From contig ADNK01001510.1 of the NCBI GenBank assembly GCA_000320545.1, positions 7,501-71,500 on the forward strand: a stretch of 64,000 nucleotides of DNA, in the 5' to 3' direction. This stretch comes from Bigelowiella natans CCMP2755. Its lineage: Eukaryota; Cercozoa; Chlorarachniophyceae. The notes under the pieces were generated by a model, which saw only the letters and a list, made by a program, of their open reading frames with translations, made no database searches and was not told the origin of the DNA. The stretch's first letter is position 1. The number at the start of each line of letters is the position of its first letter. Shown here one piece after another: positions 13,395-25,747 of the stretch. A program made the position numbers and the translations under genes.

Positions 13395-14279
13395 ATAACC
13401 CTCCCTCCCTCCCTTCTTCCCATCCTATCCTTCCTCTCCTTACATAGTATCTCCCATTCCTTACATGAATTTTGATAATGAAAAACTTGGTCATCATCAG
13501 TCGCATCGGGGGGGCATCCATAGGAGCAGTATTTGCATATCGAATTTATCCCATGGCCGAGGTTCAATTGCAAAGACTTGCAAACGGAATCAAAGTAATC
13601 GTTGAAATTAAAAATGTTACGTATTACTTCGTTTTCTTCACCTCACTTTATTCCATAGACAGTGCTCAACGTTCATTCTCGTAGACCAATCAATAAGCTT
13701 CACCATCAGGGAAATCATGGAGGAGAGAAAGAAGGATTGGCCAACAACAGGAAAGATGACGGTCTTTATTCCGTTTGTAGTGATTCTAGCAAGCAGTCCC
13801 CAGTGCGCACACCAGATGTTGCTAGAGCAGAAGGGAGGGGAGGAGGAGGAGAAGGAGAGGAGAAGAACACCAAAGAGGAAGAAAAGGTTGAAGCTGTTCC
13901 TGACCCAGATTTTGACGATCTCATGGTTTGTGCTTGCACCTTGTAGATGTTAGGACAACTAGTAGTAGTAACAGTAACAGTAGTAACAGTAGTAGTGGTA
14001 GTGTCAAACGCAACACTACTCGTAATTATCATCGTCAAGATTTCCCCATCATCTATATACATACTTTCTCTCTTCTTCTTCCTTTCCTTCTTTTTTTTCC
14101 GTACTCAATCTCGAGGGATAGTGAGAAAGACGATTACCCTTCCCTCTCTTCACATCAATGATTTATTACAGGATAAACCAGATGGAGCTGGGGCGGAAGA
14201 TAATGAGGATGGTGGCGATTTGGACGGCGCTGCAGCTGTCAAGGGTAGGGAGAACAGCAGAGAAAAAACACCAAAATAA
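12354..14279 (+). CDS. Unidentified membrane protein, 311 residues
   Basis: Six exons join in phase: 12354-12444, 12496-12745, 13039-13215, 13501-13594, 13710-13925 and 14172-14279. The start AAAATGGCC is in good context. A cytosolic, Arg-rich N-terminus leads to a hydrophobic segment (LSVFAVAAMSVVAICATI), a soluble part (WFPTSDFAGKEAKLEGMGWL), a second weakly hydrophobic segment (IGGASIGAVFAYRIYP) and a long acidic, Gly/Glu-rich tail ending REKTPK. The first intron would be 51 nt with a GC-AG boundary (GCAAGT donor); without it the frame stops early. Intron 3 holds a CT microsatellite of about 90 bp. I do not recognise the family. The exact phase match across five introns is the main support. 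Confidence 0.68.
13300..13390. repeat. (CT)n microsatellite with TTAT interruptions
   Basis: About 90 bp of CT units, interrupted twice by TTAT, inside intron 3 of the 311-residue protein gene. Confidence 0.95.
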
Positions 14280-15576
14280 TACGGGGATAATGTAAGGATT
14301 GCTTGCTTAAAAGCGTTATTCTGCTGCCACACTTGCAAATGTCTCGTTAACGTTCGTTTGAATTTTCGTTCTGTTTCCGACGCAATGTGTCCTTTCTTTC
14401 CTATCTCACGGCATGCCTCAAAACCTGTCTTGCAATTCAGACAAAAACGAGTACATTGACGTCATAAAGAAAAGTGGAAGGTATTTCTCACTGCACTGGA
14501 TTGACTCCGATAATTTCCATAAGATAAATCATTGGCACTGACCTTCGTTTTCACATGGATTAATATCTCACAGTGACATGCTGAAGGCCTTACCTCCTCA
14601 ATACATTGATAAAAGATGGAGCATGAAGGATTTTAGATTGGTATCCACATTTTGTGAGATATATTAGCATAACTCTACACAGTACTGATCTAATCCTTTG
14701 AAAATAGAAGTTGTGTCTTTTTCCCTGAATGATGCCGGTTGGCCATATTTTTCTGACGAAATAATGGTGATGAACCGATGGCGGCGATGACAAGACGCAA
14801 ATAGGATGATTTATTGTATCTATATGATGTTTTAGCGTTTCTTCTCTGCAACCGGCCTCAAGATCAGCGCATCTGTCATGGAAGATATTTTTGGGTAAGA
14901 AACTAACGATATACCAATCTCAATGTGCCAACACTAAAATAAAGTCCATTTTCTAAATGCAAAACCTCAGGGCGTGCAAAGATGAGCAATCCGATGGGAA
15001 AATCAGTACAGAGGTACTTCGAGATCTAATAATGAAGCACACAAGCTAAAGGAGTGTAGACTGGATATACCGTTCAATTGTCAATTTTATCCATGGCATG
15101 TTTGCTTGCGCAGTGTGATATTGCATATGCGATCGCTTGCCACATGCATACACATGTATCTCACATGGATCGTCTTCTATATTGCTAGATTGTAGCTCTT
15201 ATACCATCAACAACACGCTTTGGTTCAGACCATATCACAAGTAAAGTAGACTACTTGACATGATGTGACGCCTGCTTGACATGATGATCTAGCTCAAATT
15301 CAGCACAGCTATGCATGTGAATAAGTGGATCATGGACAAGGCGCAGCACTGCATGTGCATCATGTGCAATATGCAATAAGTCAGATGTTGCCAAAGCATA
15401 TGTTCCATCAACTCTTTCACAACTTATACCGCTCGCAACTTCTAATTGCATGCAGAAAACCGCATCACAAGCTAACTAGGTCGAATGAAAAGACACTTGG
15501 GCTCGCAAAACTGACTTTGCGTCTGTGATCACACGGAGAGCATCAATTACATGATTGACTGTGCACTCCCTATTGT
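14280..15576. other. Convergent spacer, palindrome-rich island
   Basis: No gene is supported. The 15100-15460 part is rich in CATG, TGCA and CTAG palindromes. It separates the 3' ends of the 311-residue protein gene and the b5 reductase gene. Confidence 0.55.
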
Positions 15577-17077
15577 CTAAAATTTAACAACTTCGTTTGA
15601 GTATCCAAGCTTCGCAAGGATACCCGTCACTTCCGACTCTCCTCTCGGACCACAGAGCGACTCGTACATTGGTGGGGGACCGCAAACAAAAACCTTTAAA
15701 TAGTAACGTTTACTTACCAATAATCCACAGGTGGAACGACAGTGAAAGAGGACGTGATAGACGCCAATTTGCGCATGCTTTTGTCTTGAGATTATAGTAG
15801 TGCTACACATACCAGCTGACTGTCTGAAGGCGGAGGACAGAATTTCTTTATTTTCTCGCCATCGATAAACCCTGTCTCGCCATCCCAGCTAGATTCGGAA
15901 AGAATGTTGACAATCCTGTATTACATTACGTAAATTGTGGTGCTGCTGAGCATATATAGCGTGATGAATCTGCTTTATCTAAAAAGAGATAGTACATACT
16001 CCAATCGGCCCAAGTTGGTGGCTTGTATCTCCTCAAGTTCTTCCTGTAGCAAGATGTCCTTCTCAGTCTTGTTGCCGTACAATAGAGTTACCTTCAGGTC
16101 GTCATCAAAACCGTCATCCCTAAAAATGCTCTGCAATGCCTGGAACATTGGGGTGATACCGGAGCCCCCAGCCAACATCACAATGGACTTTTTACCAAAA
16201 GGGTACTGCTCCTAAGAATGAATGTTGTTCATCAAATCAGAGGATGATTTGGAGGAGTACATTGGAGACAAGAGAGACTTTCAAGAAAGACAATACCTTT
16301 ACATTGAACGGGATGTGCTTAAACTCAACCTCATCTCCTGACTTTAGATCTCCAAGGAACTTACTCGCGGTCCCTTTTTCGTATACCTACGAAGTAGGCT
16401 CCTATTCAATCTTGCCTTGAAACATCGAAATTATCACTTGCTTACTTTTACGAGAAGATCAAAAGATCCTTTCCGAAGGTCGTCAGAGACTTTCAAAATG
16501 ACAATTAGATTGTCGGATGTTAGCGCTAATAACGTTGCCACAAATGCGAGCTGAGTCACCTGGTGTGTACGGCCTCACAACATCGTCACCGTTTTCGCCC
16601 TTTCCAGGAGCCTGTGGAATTAGGATAATCTCATTTTCAACGAGGCAACACAGATTCTGTATAACGTGAAGCAAATACATAGTTAGACAAATAGATTACA
16701 ACCACCATACTCAAGAAGAAGACCTTGAGCAATAAACAGGCACACACAGGTAGTTGCAGCGATTCTTCAGAACTCGGAAGAGCGAATTCCAGCAATTTCG
16801 AATCGTGGTTAACCTGCAAAAAATGTTAAAGCGTTTCATCTAAGCAACCTCTAGATTTTTGACGCGTACCTGCTTGGTCTCACGGAGCGCAAGTTTCGTC
16901 CATTCCTCCGTAAGAAAGCACGGCGGTTTGGCCTGATCAAAACGAGGCGATAGCGCTCAAGATTCGACAAATGTGCACATGTTGGATTCGCATAGCGGTA
17001 CTCACCGGCATCGTTGCCAGAGTCCGAGAGGGGGTTCCCCTCCTTCGTCTTCTCAGAAAGGTACGAGCGAGTCTCAT
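15577..17077 (-). CDS. NADH-cytochrome b5 reductase, 280 residues
   Basis: Nine exons join in phase: 17077-17006, 16932-16870, 16813-16724, 16611-16560, 16489-16446, 16386-16297, 16211-16000, 15915-15813 and 15693-15577. The enzyme passes electrons from NADH through FAD to cytochrome b5. The FAD-binding motif RPYTPV is at about residues 88-93. The NADH-binding GGSGITPM is at about 152-159 and CGPPPM at about 246-251, all in the family order. The N-terminus (MRLARTFLRRRRR) is Arg-rich without acids and looks like a mitochondrial presequence, as in fungal Mcr1-type enzymes. Introns are short and nearly free of simple repeats, unlike neighbouring genes. It is head-to-head with the phosphatase gene. 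Confidence 0.94.
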
Positions 17078-17387
17078 GCAGCAGGGAACGACAGGTGTCG
17101 ATGCGAGTTCCAGTTTGCTTTGCTTACTACTGGCAAATCGGGAGATAATTAGTAAAATAAGGGAGCGAATTTTCCATGTCGCAGCACAAATACGCATGTG
17201 TTTTTTAGGAAATTTATTTTGTACTAAACATACCCGATGATGATGCATAATAAATGCATGATCATGATCATTCATGACCTCCACCTCTTCTACATGTTAG
17301 CTCACACTTCCTTCCGAGTGATGACACTATGATCGCACAGCACTAGCATTGCTCCTAGCACTTCACGCTGCGGTCTTCCTCCTGATC
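17078..17387. promoter_or_regulatory. Head-to-head shared upstream region (b5 reductase / phosphatase)
   Basis: 310 bp lie between the two start codons. The region is AT-rich with a short ATGATCATGATCAT-type palindrome near 17258. It lacks the CTAG/CATG enrichment of the 3' spacers. Confidence 0.5.
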
Positions 17388-18994
17388 ATGCGGAAAACAG
17401 GAGGTGTCGTTGAGAATCTCGCCCATGGTCATCAAAGCGACAAGCCTAATCAGCACTTCAAGCATGCTGAAAATGACATGAAGAAAGAGGGGGAGTATGG
17501 GGGGAAGGATCGGTCTTCATCTTTGCAAGCGTCAAACGCAAAAGGTGGTATCATTCAAGCACTATCAGCCAGCAAAATGCAACTGCACAAATAACCTCCC
17601 TTGGTCCCTCTATAACGCTGATTTACTTAGATCGTTGCTTAGATCGTTCTTCGGACAAACCGCTGTTCCGGTTTGGCGTGATTGCAGACGTGCAGTATGC
17701 TGACATTAAGAACGCCTCAAATTTCGACCACACAGAGTATCGTTTCTACCGAGGTGCGTTGTCCAACTTGAAGAAGGCCATAGGTACTCTGCAGAGATTA
17801 AGACTTCGATTCTCTGATGCTCGAATAAAATCATCCCATAAGACTTCTCCATTCTCAAACATCCTCTGACACAGATTACTGGAACGAACACGAGCCAGAG
17901 ATATTGTTCATAGCACAAATGGGGGACCTCATCGACGGACAGAACTCAGGGAAATATGGGGAAGGATTGAAAATGAAGGAGGTATTCCATTTCAATCTCA
18001 GTCACGACAGTCATGGTGTCAGCAGTTTTTTTTCTAAAGCCTCATACCGATGAGGCCATAGGGAAAGTTCTTGCCGAATTCGAGCGGAGTAAATGCTTTA
18101 GCGTACACCACACTGTCGGCAATCATGTAAGAAACCGATCATGGATTAAATAATCGTTACAACACAAGCCAATGATGCGGTTTCCTAGGAACTGATGAAC
18201 TTCGATCGTGGCACTTTGCTCAAGTTGCTATTTAGCCACCGAAAGGATGTGGGCCTCGATAAGCTCTACTACAGTTTCAGGCCGATCAAATCATGGCGAT
18301 TCGTTCTCATCGACAGCTTCGAGCTCTCTGTGGAAAGACATGACAAGGATAGCGCAGCGTACCATGAGGCAAAACGCCTCATTGATAACAACAACCCGAA
18401 CATAGCTCGCGGCCGAAACTGGTTCAAAGACATTTCGAAAGATCGACAACGGTACGTAAAGAGCTGTGTCTAAGCCGGCAACATCAATAGTAGAGTGGAG
18501 GGAGTCTAGGTGACGGCTGCTGCTATCACCATTGTTAGGTTTGTCCCGTATAACGGGGGGCTAGGAAAGGAACAGATTAAGTGGCTCAACAATGAGTTGA
18601 AAGAGGCCACTATAGAGGGCGAAAGGGTTGTGATCTTATCTCATCAACCACTGACCCCTGAGGCTGCCAGCTGCCAGACAGTTCTGTGGAATTATCCAGA
18701 GGTATGACTGGTGTAATCTCGAAAACTTCAAATTTAAATATTGTTGTGTTGCATTTGTAGGTGTTGTCCTTGATTGAGAAATTTGAGTGCGTCTGTATGG
18801 TCATCGCCGGGCATTATCATAATGGAGGGTATGTGAAGGACAAAAATGGGTGCCATCACGTTACAGTGAAAGCTTGTCTGACGTGCGAAGAAGGTGCATA
18901 TGGCACTCTAGACGTTTATGATGATCGCATAGTCCTGCGTGGACGTGGAGCAATCCCCAAAGAGGAAGTTTACCATCTCCGTGTTGTGATCTAG
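17388..18994 (+). CDS. ADPRM-like calcineurin-family metallophosphatase, 383 residues
   Basis: Seven exons join in phase: 17388-17544, 17643-17783, 17875-17981, 18040-18126, 18189-18451, 18539-18701 and 18761-18994. The binuclear-metal motifs appear in order: FGVIADVQYAD (about 63-73), MGDLIDG (about 115-121), GNHE split across exons 4 and 5 (about 162-165), LSHQPL (about 285-290) and GHYHNGG (about 323-329). FGVIADVQYAD and the GHYHNGGY ending resemble manganese-dependent ADP-ribose/CDP-alcohol diphosphatase (ADPRM), which hydrolyses ADP-ribose or CDP-choline-type substrates. Substrate assignment rests on family resemblance. Exon 2 has two in-frame acceptors 12 nt apart (before 17631 and 17643), so two isoforms are possible. 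The first exon is less certain. Confidence 0.88.
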
Positions 18995-19596
18995 AGAAGG
19001 AGAGAAATAAATTAGATGGTAGTTCCGGAAATCAGCACATGCTAGTATACTAGACATATAAAGTCGAACACATCATGGCCTGTTGCATCACCGTAGTATA
19101 TCAACGATCTCCATCTATCACACATACCAACGATGTCTAGATGTATGTGCTACTACTAGATTGCTAAATGCGTGTCTATTATGTCTAGGTGTGTGTGGTG
19201 TTGTGCCAAGATTAGTGTGTGGCGAGTGTTTCTAGTGTTTGCTGATGACTAGATTTATTGAGCATGAACCCGTGTGGATGAAGCAGTGAAGTTACTTCAC
19301 ACAGCAATAGCACGCATGTAGTCTGGTAGTGTCGTATGAGCTCTGCACGTATTACTGCATCACCGCGCTACCACTGCGTTCGAAGGGGTAAGGTGTGATA
19401 TCTGCTAGCGCCTATAGGATGCGCGGGCGCATACAGCTAGATAGGCTAGCAGACATATTAGAGGCGGGCATACACATTTACACACATGCCACCATTATTT
19501 AGCAGTTGCGATGAGCTTTTTTGTTGTTGCATATACATCACACGTTTTACTATTCAGTTCATGAAACTATGATCTAGAAGGTGCAGAGATAACTTA
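18995..19596. other. Convergent spacer, palindrome-rich island
   Basis: No gene is supported. It contains many CTAG and CATG palindromes (for example near 19040-19160 and 19430-19450) between the 3' ends of the phosphatase and F-BAR/RhoGAP genes. Confidence 0.55.
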
Positions 19597-20827
19597 TTAT
19601 TCTGCTCCAGGATTCTGCTCCGCTTTACCACCTCCTCCTTCGTTCTTCCCTTCGGCCTCTCCTTCCACAGCAGCTGGTTCTCCTTTGGATGTAGACGCTG
19701 CTTTAGCTTTTCCCCCTTCTTTTTCTTCTTCTTCTTCTTCAGTGGTATTTTGTGAGTGTTGCTCTGTCGTCTTCTGCTGCTTCTGGTCGTTTTCAGCTGT
19801 GGAAACCTCTCCAGAAGTACTGCCGGTAGTAGTAGTAGAAGCTGGCGCAGATGGGGCGATTTGATGAGATAGCAGCAGCAACTTCACAAAAGCTCCCGAT
19901 GAACGCGCATCTTGAACAAGATTCTTAGGGGATTGTTCGAGGGAAAATATGGAAAGAGTACAAGGACAAAAATAAGAGAAAAAGAAGAAGAGCTTATGCT
20001 TATTGCCATTCCATATATCAAGATGAAATAGCAGGCGCTCATCTATTGTTTTCACTTTACCCTCCGACCGAATTGGGAGTGCATGAAAGATGATAGGCGA
20101 AATGTTCTTTGCTCACACAATGTAGTTCATCACCACATTCCAACACTCATCGTCACCGTCTTCTTCCCTACATCCCTTTTAAGTACTTACCCCCCCCCCA
20201 ATTACTAGTAATATCATACTGTAATCGTTTATGTATGGATGGATGCATACATGGAAGAATAATGGCTGACCTGAGCGTTTGGCTTTGGGTTTCGTATGAC
20301 GCAAGGGCCTAGCACAACGGCCAGATTCGACAAATTCATACGATTCACCTGAATAATAACCAATCAATCAGTAAATCGATAAATCAATCAAACGACGAAA
20401 AAATGAATAAATCAACGAAATGAATAAATGAATTTAGTCAAGACGACTGCTTTTTATCAATAATGAAATGTGATAAAAATTGAGTACATAGGATAGTTTA
20501 ATGACTATAATGAATGACTGCAAGCTAGCAAGGAAGAGAGCACATCTCCCTCCCTCCTCTTTACCATATCGTGGAGTACTCGTAAAAGCAGCTAATGAAG
20601 ATCCGTCACCAACGCATCATCACACGTCGCTACTACTACTACCACTACTACTACTACTATTGGTGTGATGTTGTTATAATAATTACCTGCTCATTCTGAG
20701 CCACTTCATGCGCGAATTTAATCAACGCAATTAGCACGTTACGATGTATCTAATGCGGTGAGTAAGTAGGTATCATTAATACGTCACACCGCAAGGAAGA
20801 AGAGAAGTAGGAAATTTCACAAAAATG

Positions 20828-20873
<46 letters not shown>

Positions 20874-21134
20874 TGGCAACAACGACGACATAAGATAAGA
20901 AGGAAGGTATTCGCTTTGTATCATCGATGTACTGTATTTAAAGGAAAATTCTGGAGGAGGAAAGCTGTTCTCATTTTCCCAACACTGTTAGAACTACTTA
21001 CTGTGGGAAGGTTGGCGACGAATGCTCTGGCTTCTTTCTTCAGGGATTCACTCGGCTCTCCAGATGAGTAGCTTGAGTTGTATAATAACACAGCAGCACG
21101 TAATCATGATAGAGCATACATCTACAGTATAATC

Positions 21135-21165
<31 letters not shown>

Positions 21166-21802
21166 AGAAGTACAATTGCCATCTACAACAAATACACGCG
21201 CATGTAGTATTATATGCTTTGCCTTTCCCATAAACTCCTTGTGATGGTGGTGATAATGATGATGGTGATTATGGTGATGCTGATAATGATGATGACGATA
21301 CCCTCCATCCGGCCTAACCAAGTGCTGCGCTTGAGCGTACATCTTCGAGGGAACAAGCGGTTCCTGAGTATATTTGCAATTATTACCATTATCATTATCA
21401 CTCACATCGCTGCATAACCAATCTATCAATCAATTAATCATGGAATCAGTAAATGTACACTATTACCATGTTAGTAATGCACAAAGAAGGTAGAAGGTGT
21501 ATCGTGATAATCATGTTGTTTACATGCCGAGAACAAGTGACGATAACACTAGATACAATAACACACACTCACACTACCTTGAGCGATCTGAGCCATCGTT
21601 TAAGCATCACCGCTGGAACGTGCGGTGATGTGTTGAAAAACTGATATTTGCCCTATGATGATGGTGATGATGATGCAAGAATTAAAAAATATACAAAATA
21701 AGTAAGAACGAGTTGGAACAGTACAACAAGTAGTAGTATTTTGGAGAAAAATGTCAATGGTCAGTAAAAATATATGGTTGTCGTCACAGTCACAAACACA
21801 CA

Positions 21803-21839
<37 letters not shown>

Positions 21840-24062
21840 ACCATCATCATCCTCATCATCAATAACAACAACAATATCAGTACTACTACTACCGCTATAA
21901 AGCCCTTGTCCAAGGCAGCAGCGAGTGCCTGAACATCTTCCTTTGATGCAGAAAGGCGGAATATACCCTCCTCCTGCAACCTAATAATGATGATGATGAT
22001 GATGATGATGATGATCAGGCCAATAACGAGAATAGTGATTGTACGATATATATACAACAATAAATCAAGCACACACAGTTAAGTATTCTTCTTCGACAAC
22101 ACTGAGTAGAAGAAGAGATACAACTACTCCATATTGTTATGGTGCTGTTGGTGTAATGCTGCTGCAGGTTTGCTACCCTCCAAGCTGCTTGATGTATTTC
22201 ATAAGAGCCTCCATTGGTGTAGGAATCCCAAGCTTCCTCTGTGATGCCCGCAGGGCTAATAATAACAAGGAGAATAACAACAAGAATAAGAATGATGACT
22301 GACAGAGTGATTAAGTGACGACTACCAGTAGTCCTCTGTGATTTATTGTACTATTATTATTTCCTGATATTCTTGATCAGAAGACCATTTCTTCTCTTCT
22401 TCTTCTTCTTCTTCTTCTTCTTCTTCTGCTTATAGCGATAAATAAATAAAAGGTTCCCACACCTCTATTTTCCCTTTGGATCTTCATGATTCGGTCAAGA
22501 GAGGAGGAGAAGATGGAGGGTGGCTGCGGTTTCTTCCCTTTTGGAGCATCAATGGAGTAAACTTGCTGCTTCACCATATCAACTGTCACTCCCAACTCGT
22601 ACCTAATGATGATGGATAGTGATGATGTTCAAAATAGTAAAATTGCTTTTCTCTCGTATCGTCCTCCTCCTGTTCTTCCTCCTCGTCATACGCATAAATG
22701 TTGTACACTCCTCGTGATCATTCCAATTGATAACATAAAATCCATCCCCCCCTCCCCCTCCTCCCCACTCATCGCACGTACGTGTATTTCTGTTGTTGCA
22801 GCATTTTTGGGAGAGACTTCTTGTGATCTTCCTCAGCACGCTTTAACAGCGCTGGTAGGCCTAAGAACAAAACAACAATTTGATGATGCTACTTCCCCCC
22901 CCTGCTCGCTGCTGACCCTCCCCTTCACCCCCCTTCTCCTCTTTTCAAGGGTGAGTACCTCCTGCTGCATTCATAGATTCTAATAGTTTCCCCAAATTCT
23001 CCACTTGCGGTGACCGTTTGCCCTGCCAATTGTACCAACGCAACACACACTCAGAAGAGGGTTATCATCATGAAGATCATAGGAAGAGAAGATGGTTGTC
23101 AATGACATTGGCAGGTAGGTAGGTAGGTAAATGTAGGTAGGAACTACGGTTTAAAAGAAGAAGAAGAAGAAGAAGAAGAAGAAGAAGACAGCAAACGAAT
23201 AGGCGGTGAAAGTACTAATTTGGAAGAAATAGTGGTGGTATATATATACTACATGGTCAAGGTTAATCTGGTGGAAGGTGCCGAGGAAGGTTTTGACGTT
23301 GGCAACCGTAGTGACGGTCAGTTGCCGAAACTCATGACAAACACGAATCAAATCCGCACGAATGTATCTACCAAAGACGACAACGATGATGGTGGTGGTG
23401 GTGGTGATGATGATGATGATGATGAGTTTTTGTTGTTGTTCTTAATACATTAGTATATGTGGACGCACGTTTGTAATGTAATAATAAACAAGGGTGTTCG
23501 TGCATGTAAGATAAACTAATAACGACAATATGAATGACAACAATACTACAATCTTGTGGCAGTGAAGAACAGCAATAGATACCATCCCATCATCGTCATC
23601 AGCATCATCAACAACAACAACTGCTGTTCCACATCATCATCTACTACTACTACTACTATCACTACTACTACTACCCCCTCACATACGATACCGACAAGCA
23701 CCCAATACATATGATGATGATGATGCCACCTTTCCATCCTCTTGTTTGCAATTTCAATCTTCTTGTTATAGTCTTTGTGCGGAGAGGAGGAGGAGGAGAG
23801 AAGAAGTAAGGAAGACACAGCAGCATAAGATAAGAAGATGATGGAACTTTAGATAATACACGCACTTTCCTTTTTCCAACGCCCACTATTAGCAACAACA
23901 TTGCCTCATCATCATCATCATCATCATTATCATCATTATCATCATTATCATCATCACCATCACCACCATTTGGTAGAACATACCCGTGATGGCAATCTGC
24001 ACTTTTCGATGCAAATCTGGCAATGTTCCTCGATAAAGCTACAACAGTAAGTAGAGGAATCA

Positions 24063-24100
<38 letters not shown>

Positions 24101-24692
24101 GTGATGCTCATCATCATCATCATCATCGTGACTATCACCTCTGCCACTCCCATCGTGAATTTGGACAAAAAAGAAATTCCTCCTTGACTTGTTTGCTATA
24201 ATTATCATCAATCATCAGTGATCTAACCACAGAGACATGTAAGCACACGAACAGTAAGATGTTGATACTCATGAGCACAGAGTAGCACAACAATAACAAC
24301 AAACAATAATAACAATAACTGGTTCTTGTTGTACTCTTCTTCTTCTTCTTCTTCTTCTTCAAGTACTACTACTACTGCTACTACTACTACTCTTACCTCA
24401 TCTTTCTTCTTGAGCTCATCCTGTTGAGCACGAACGCAAGACTCCAGCAATTCACGGCATATTTCACGCTATTATTATTATTATTATTATTATTGTTGTT
24501 GTTGTTGCTGTTTTTATTAATCGAATGACGATCGTTATGATGATATGATGACGATGACGATGATGATGATGATGACAATGCTGGTGGTTATGATGATAAC
24601 TAACGATGTACATATGCCACTACTGACATATATCGTCAGCGGCAGGTCTAACGATCAAAATGTATTACAAAATAGCAATCTTTGGCTGTTTT

Positions 24693-24729
<37 letters not shown>

Positions 24730-25587
24730 ATTATTATTATTATTATTATTATTATTATCATTATTATTATTATAATTTTCGAATCCTTCCTTACGTTGCC
24801 GATAACTTCATCTTCGTTCTTGTGAAGCTCTCTTTTCCACGCCTGTTGCTGCACCGTGATAGCCTTGTGCTTACGTCTGGCCTCCACAATCCAGTTGTTT
24901 AATGGTGTCACCACCTTTAATGGACGATGTTTTAGAAAGATATGAAACATTAAATATGATGAACGATGATGATGATGATAACAAAACACTAATACTATTA
25001 CTGCCGTAAAAATGACAATAACAATAGCATCAATATTAAGAAACGGCGACATACTCGCAAACGCACACACACACACACACACACACACACGAAAATACAA
25101 GCAACTACCTTTGTGATAACTTCTTCCGCAAATTTAGCTCTCGAATTAAGGTCTGCATCAAACTGTGATGGTGGCGATTTGTCGTTGTTGTCACCAAGGA
25201 GGAGGAGGAGGAGGAGGGGGAGGAGGAGGAGGAGGAGAAGGAGAAGGAGGAGGGGGAGGAGGAGGAGGAGGAGGAGGTGGAACGATTATATTAATAACGA
25301 TGATACTTGATGATGATGATGCTATTGGTAGGTGACATATTAGGTGTTATCGTCTCTTTTTTGCCCTAATGATTACCAATTTCTCAGTAGCAACCCATGC
25401 TGATGCTACTGGCTCGATCGCACTGAAGTCTGTATGTAACACGAAATAGTAGCAAAGCTTGTGAGTTTACACATTACTCTGGGCATGATTACATACATAT
25501 ACCACTGAATACTGCGTAGTTGTATTCCGTTGATTTTTGTTCGAATATGATGATGTCGGAATATATGTAAAAGCAAATTGTTTGGTA

Positions 25588-25623
<36 letters not shown>

Positions 25624-25673
25624 TCGTCATCACTTAGTCCTCGCGCTATGCAAACGAAAATAAAGATACACGC

Positions 25674-25704
<31 letters not shown>

Positions 25705-25716
25705 TGCATATGCATG

Positions 25717-25747
<31 letters not shown>

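Noticed and set aside
16626-16676. Extra exon NLCCLVENEIILIPQ in the b5 reductase gene
   Set aside because: The family goes directly from the hydrophobic strand to the loop before RPYTP. The later acceptor at 16612 gives a normal length, so this segment is read as the 3' part of an intron.
21127-24775. Regularly spaced repeats that might suggest a CRISPR-like array
   Set aside because: They are unrelated mono- to trinucleotide runs of varying motif inside introns, with no constant repeat unit or spacer length.
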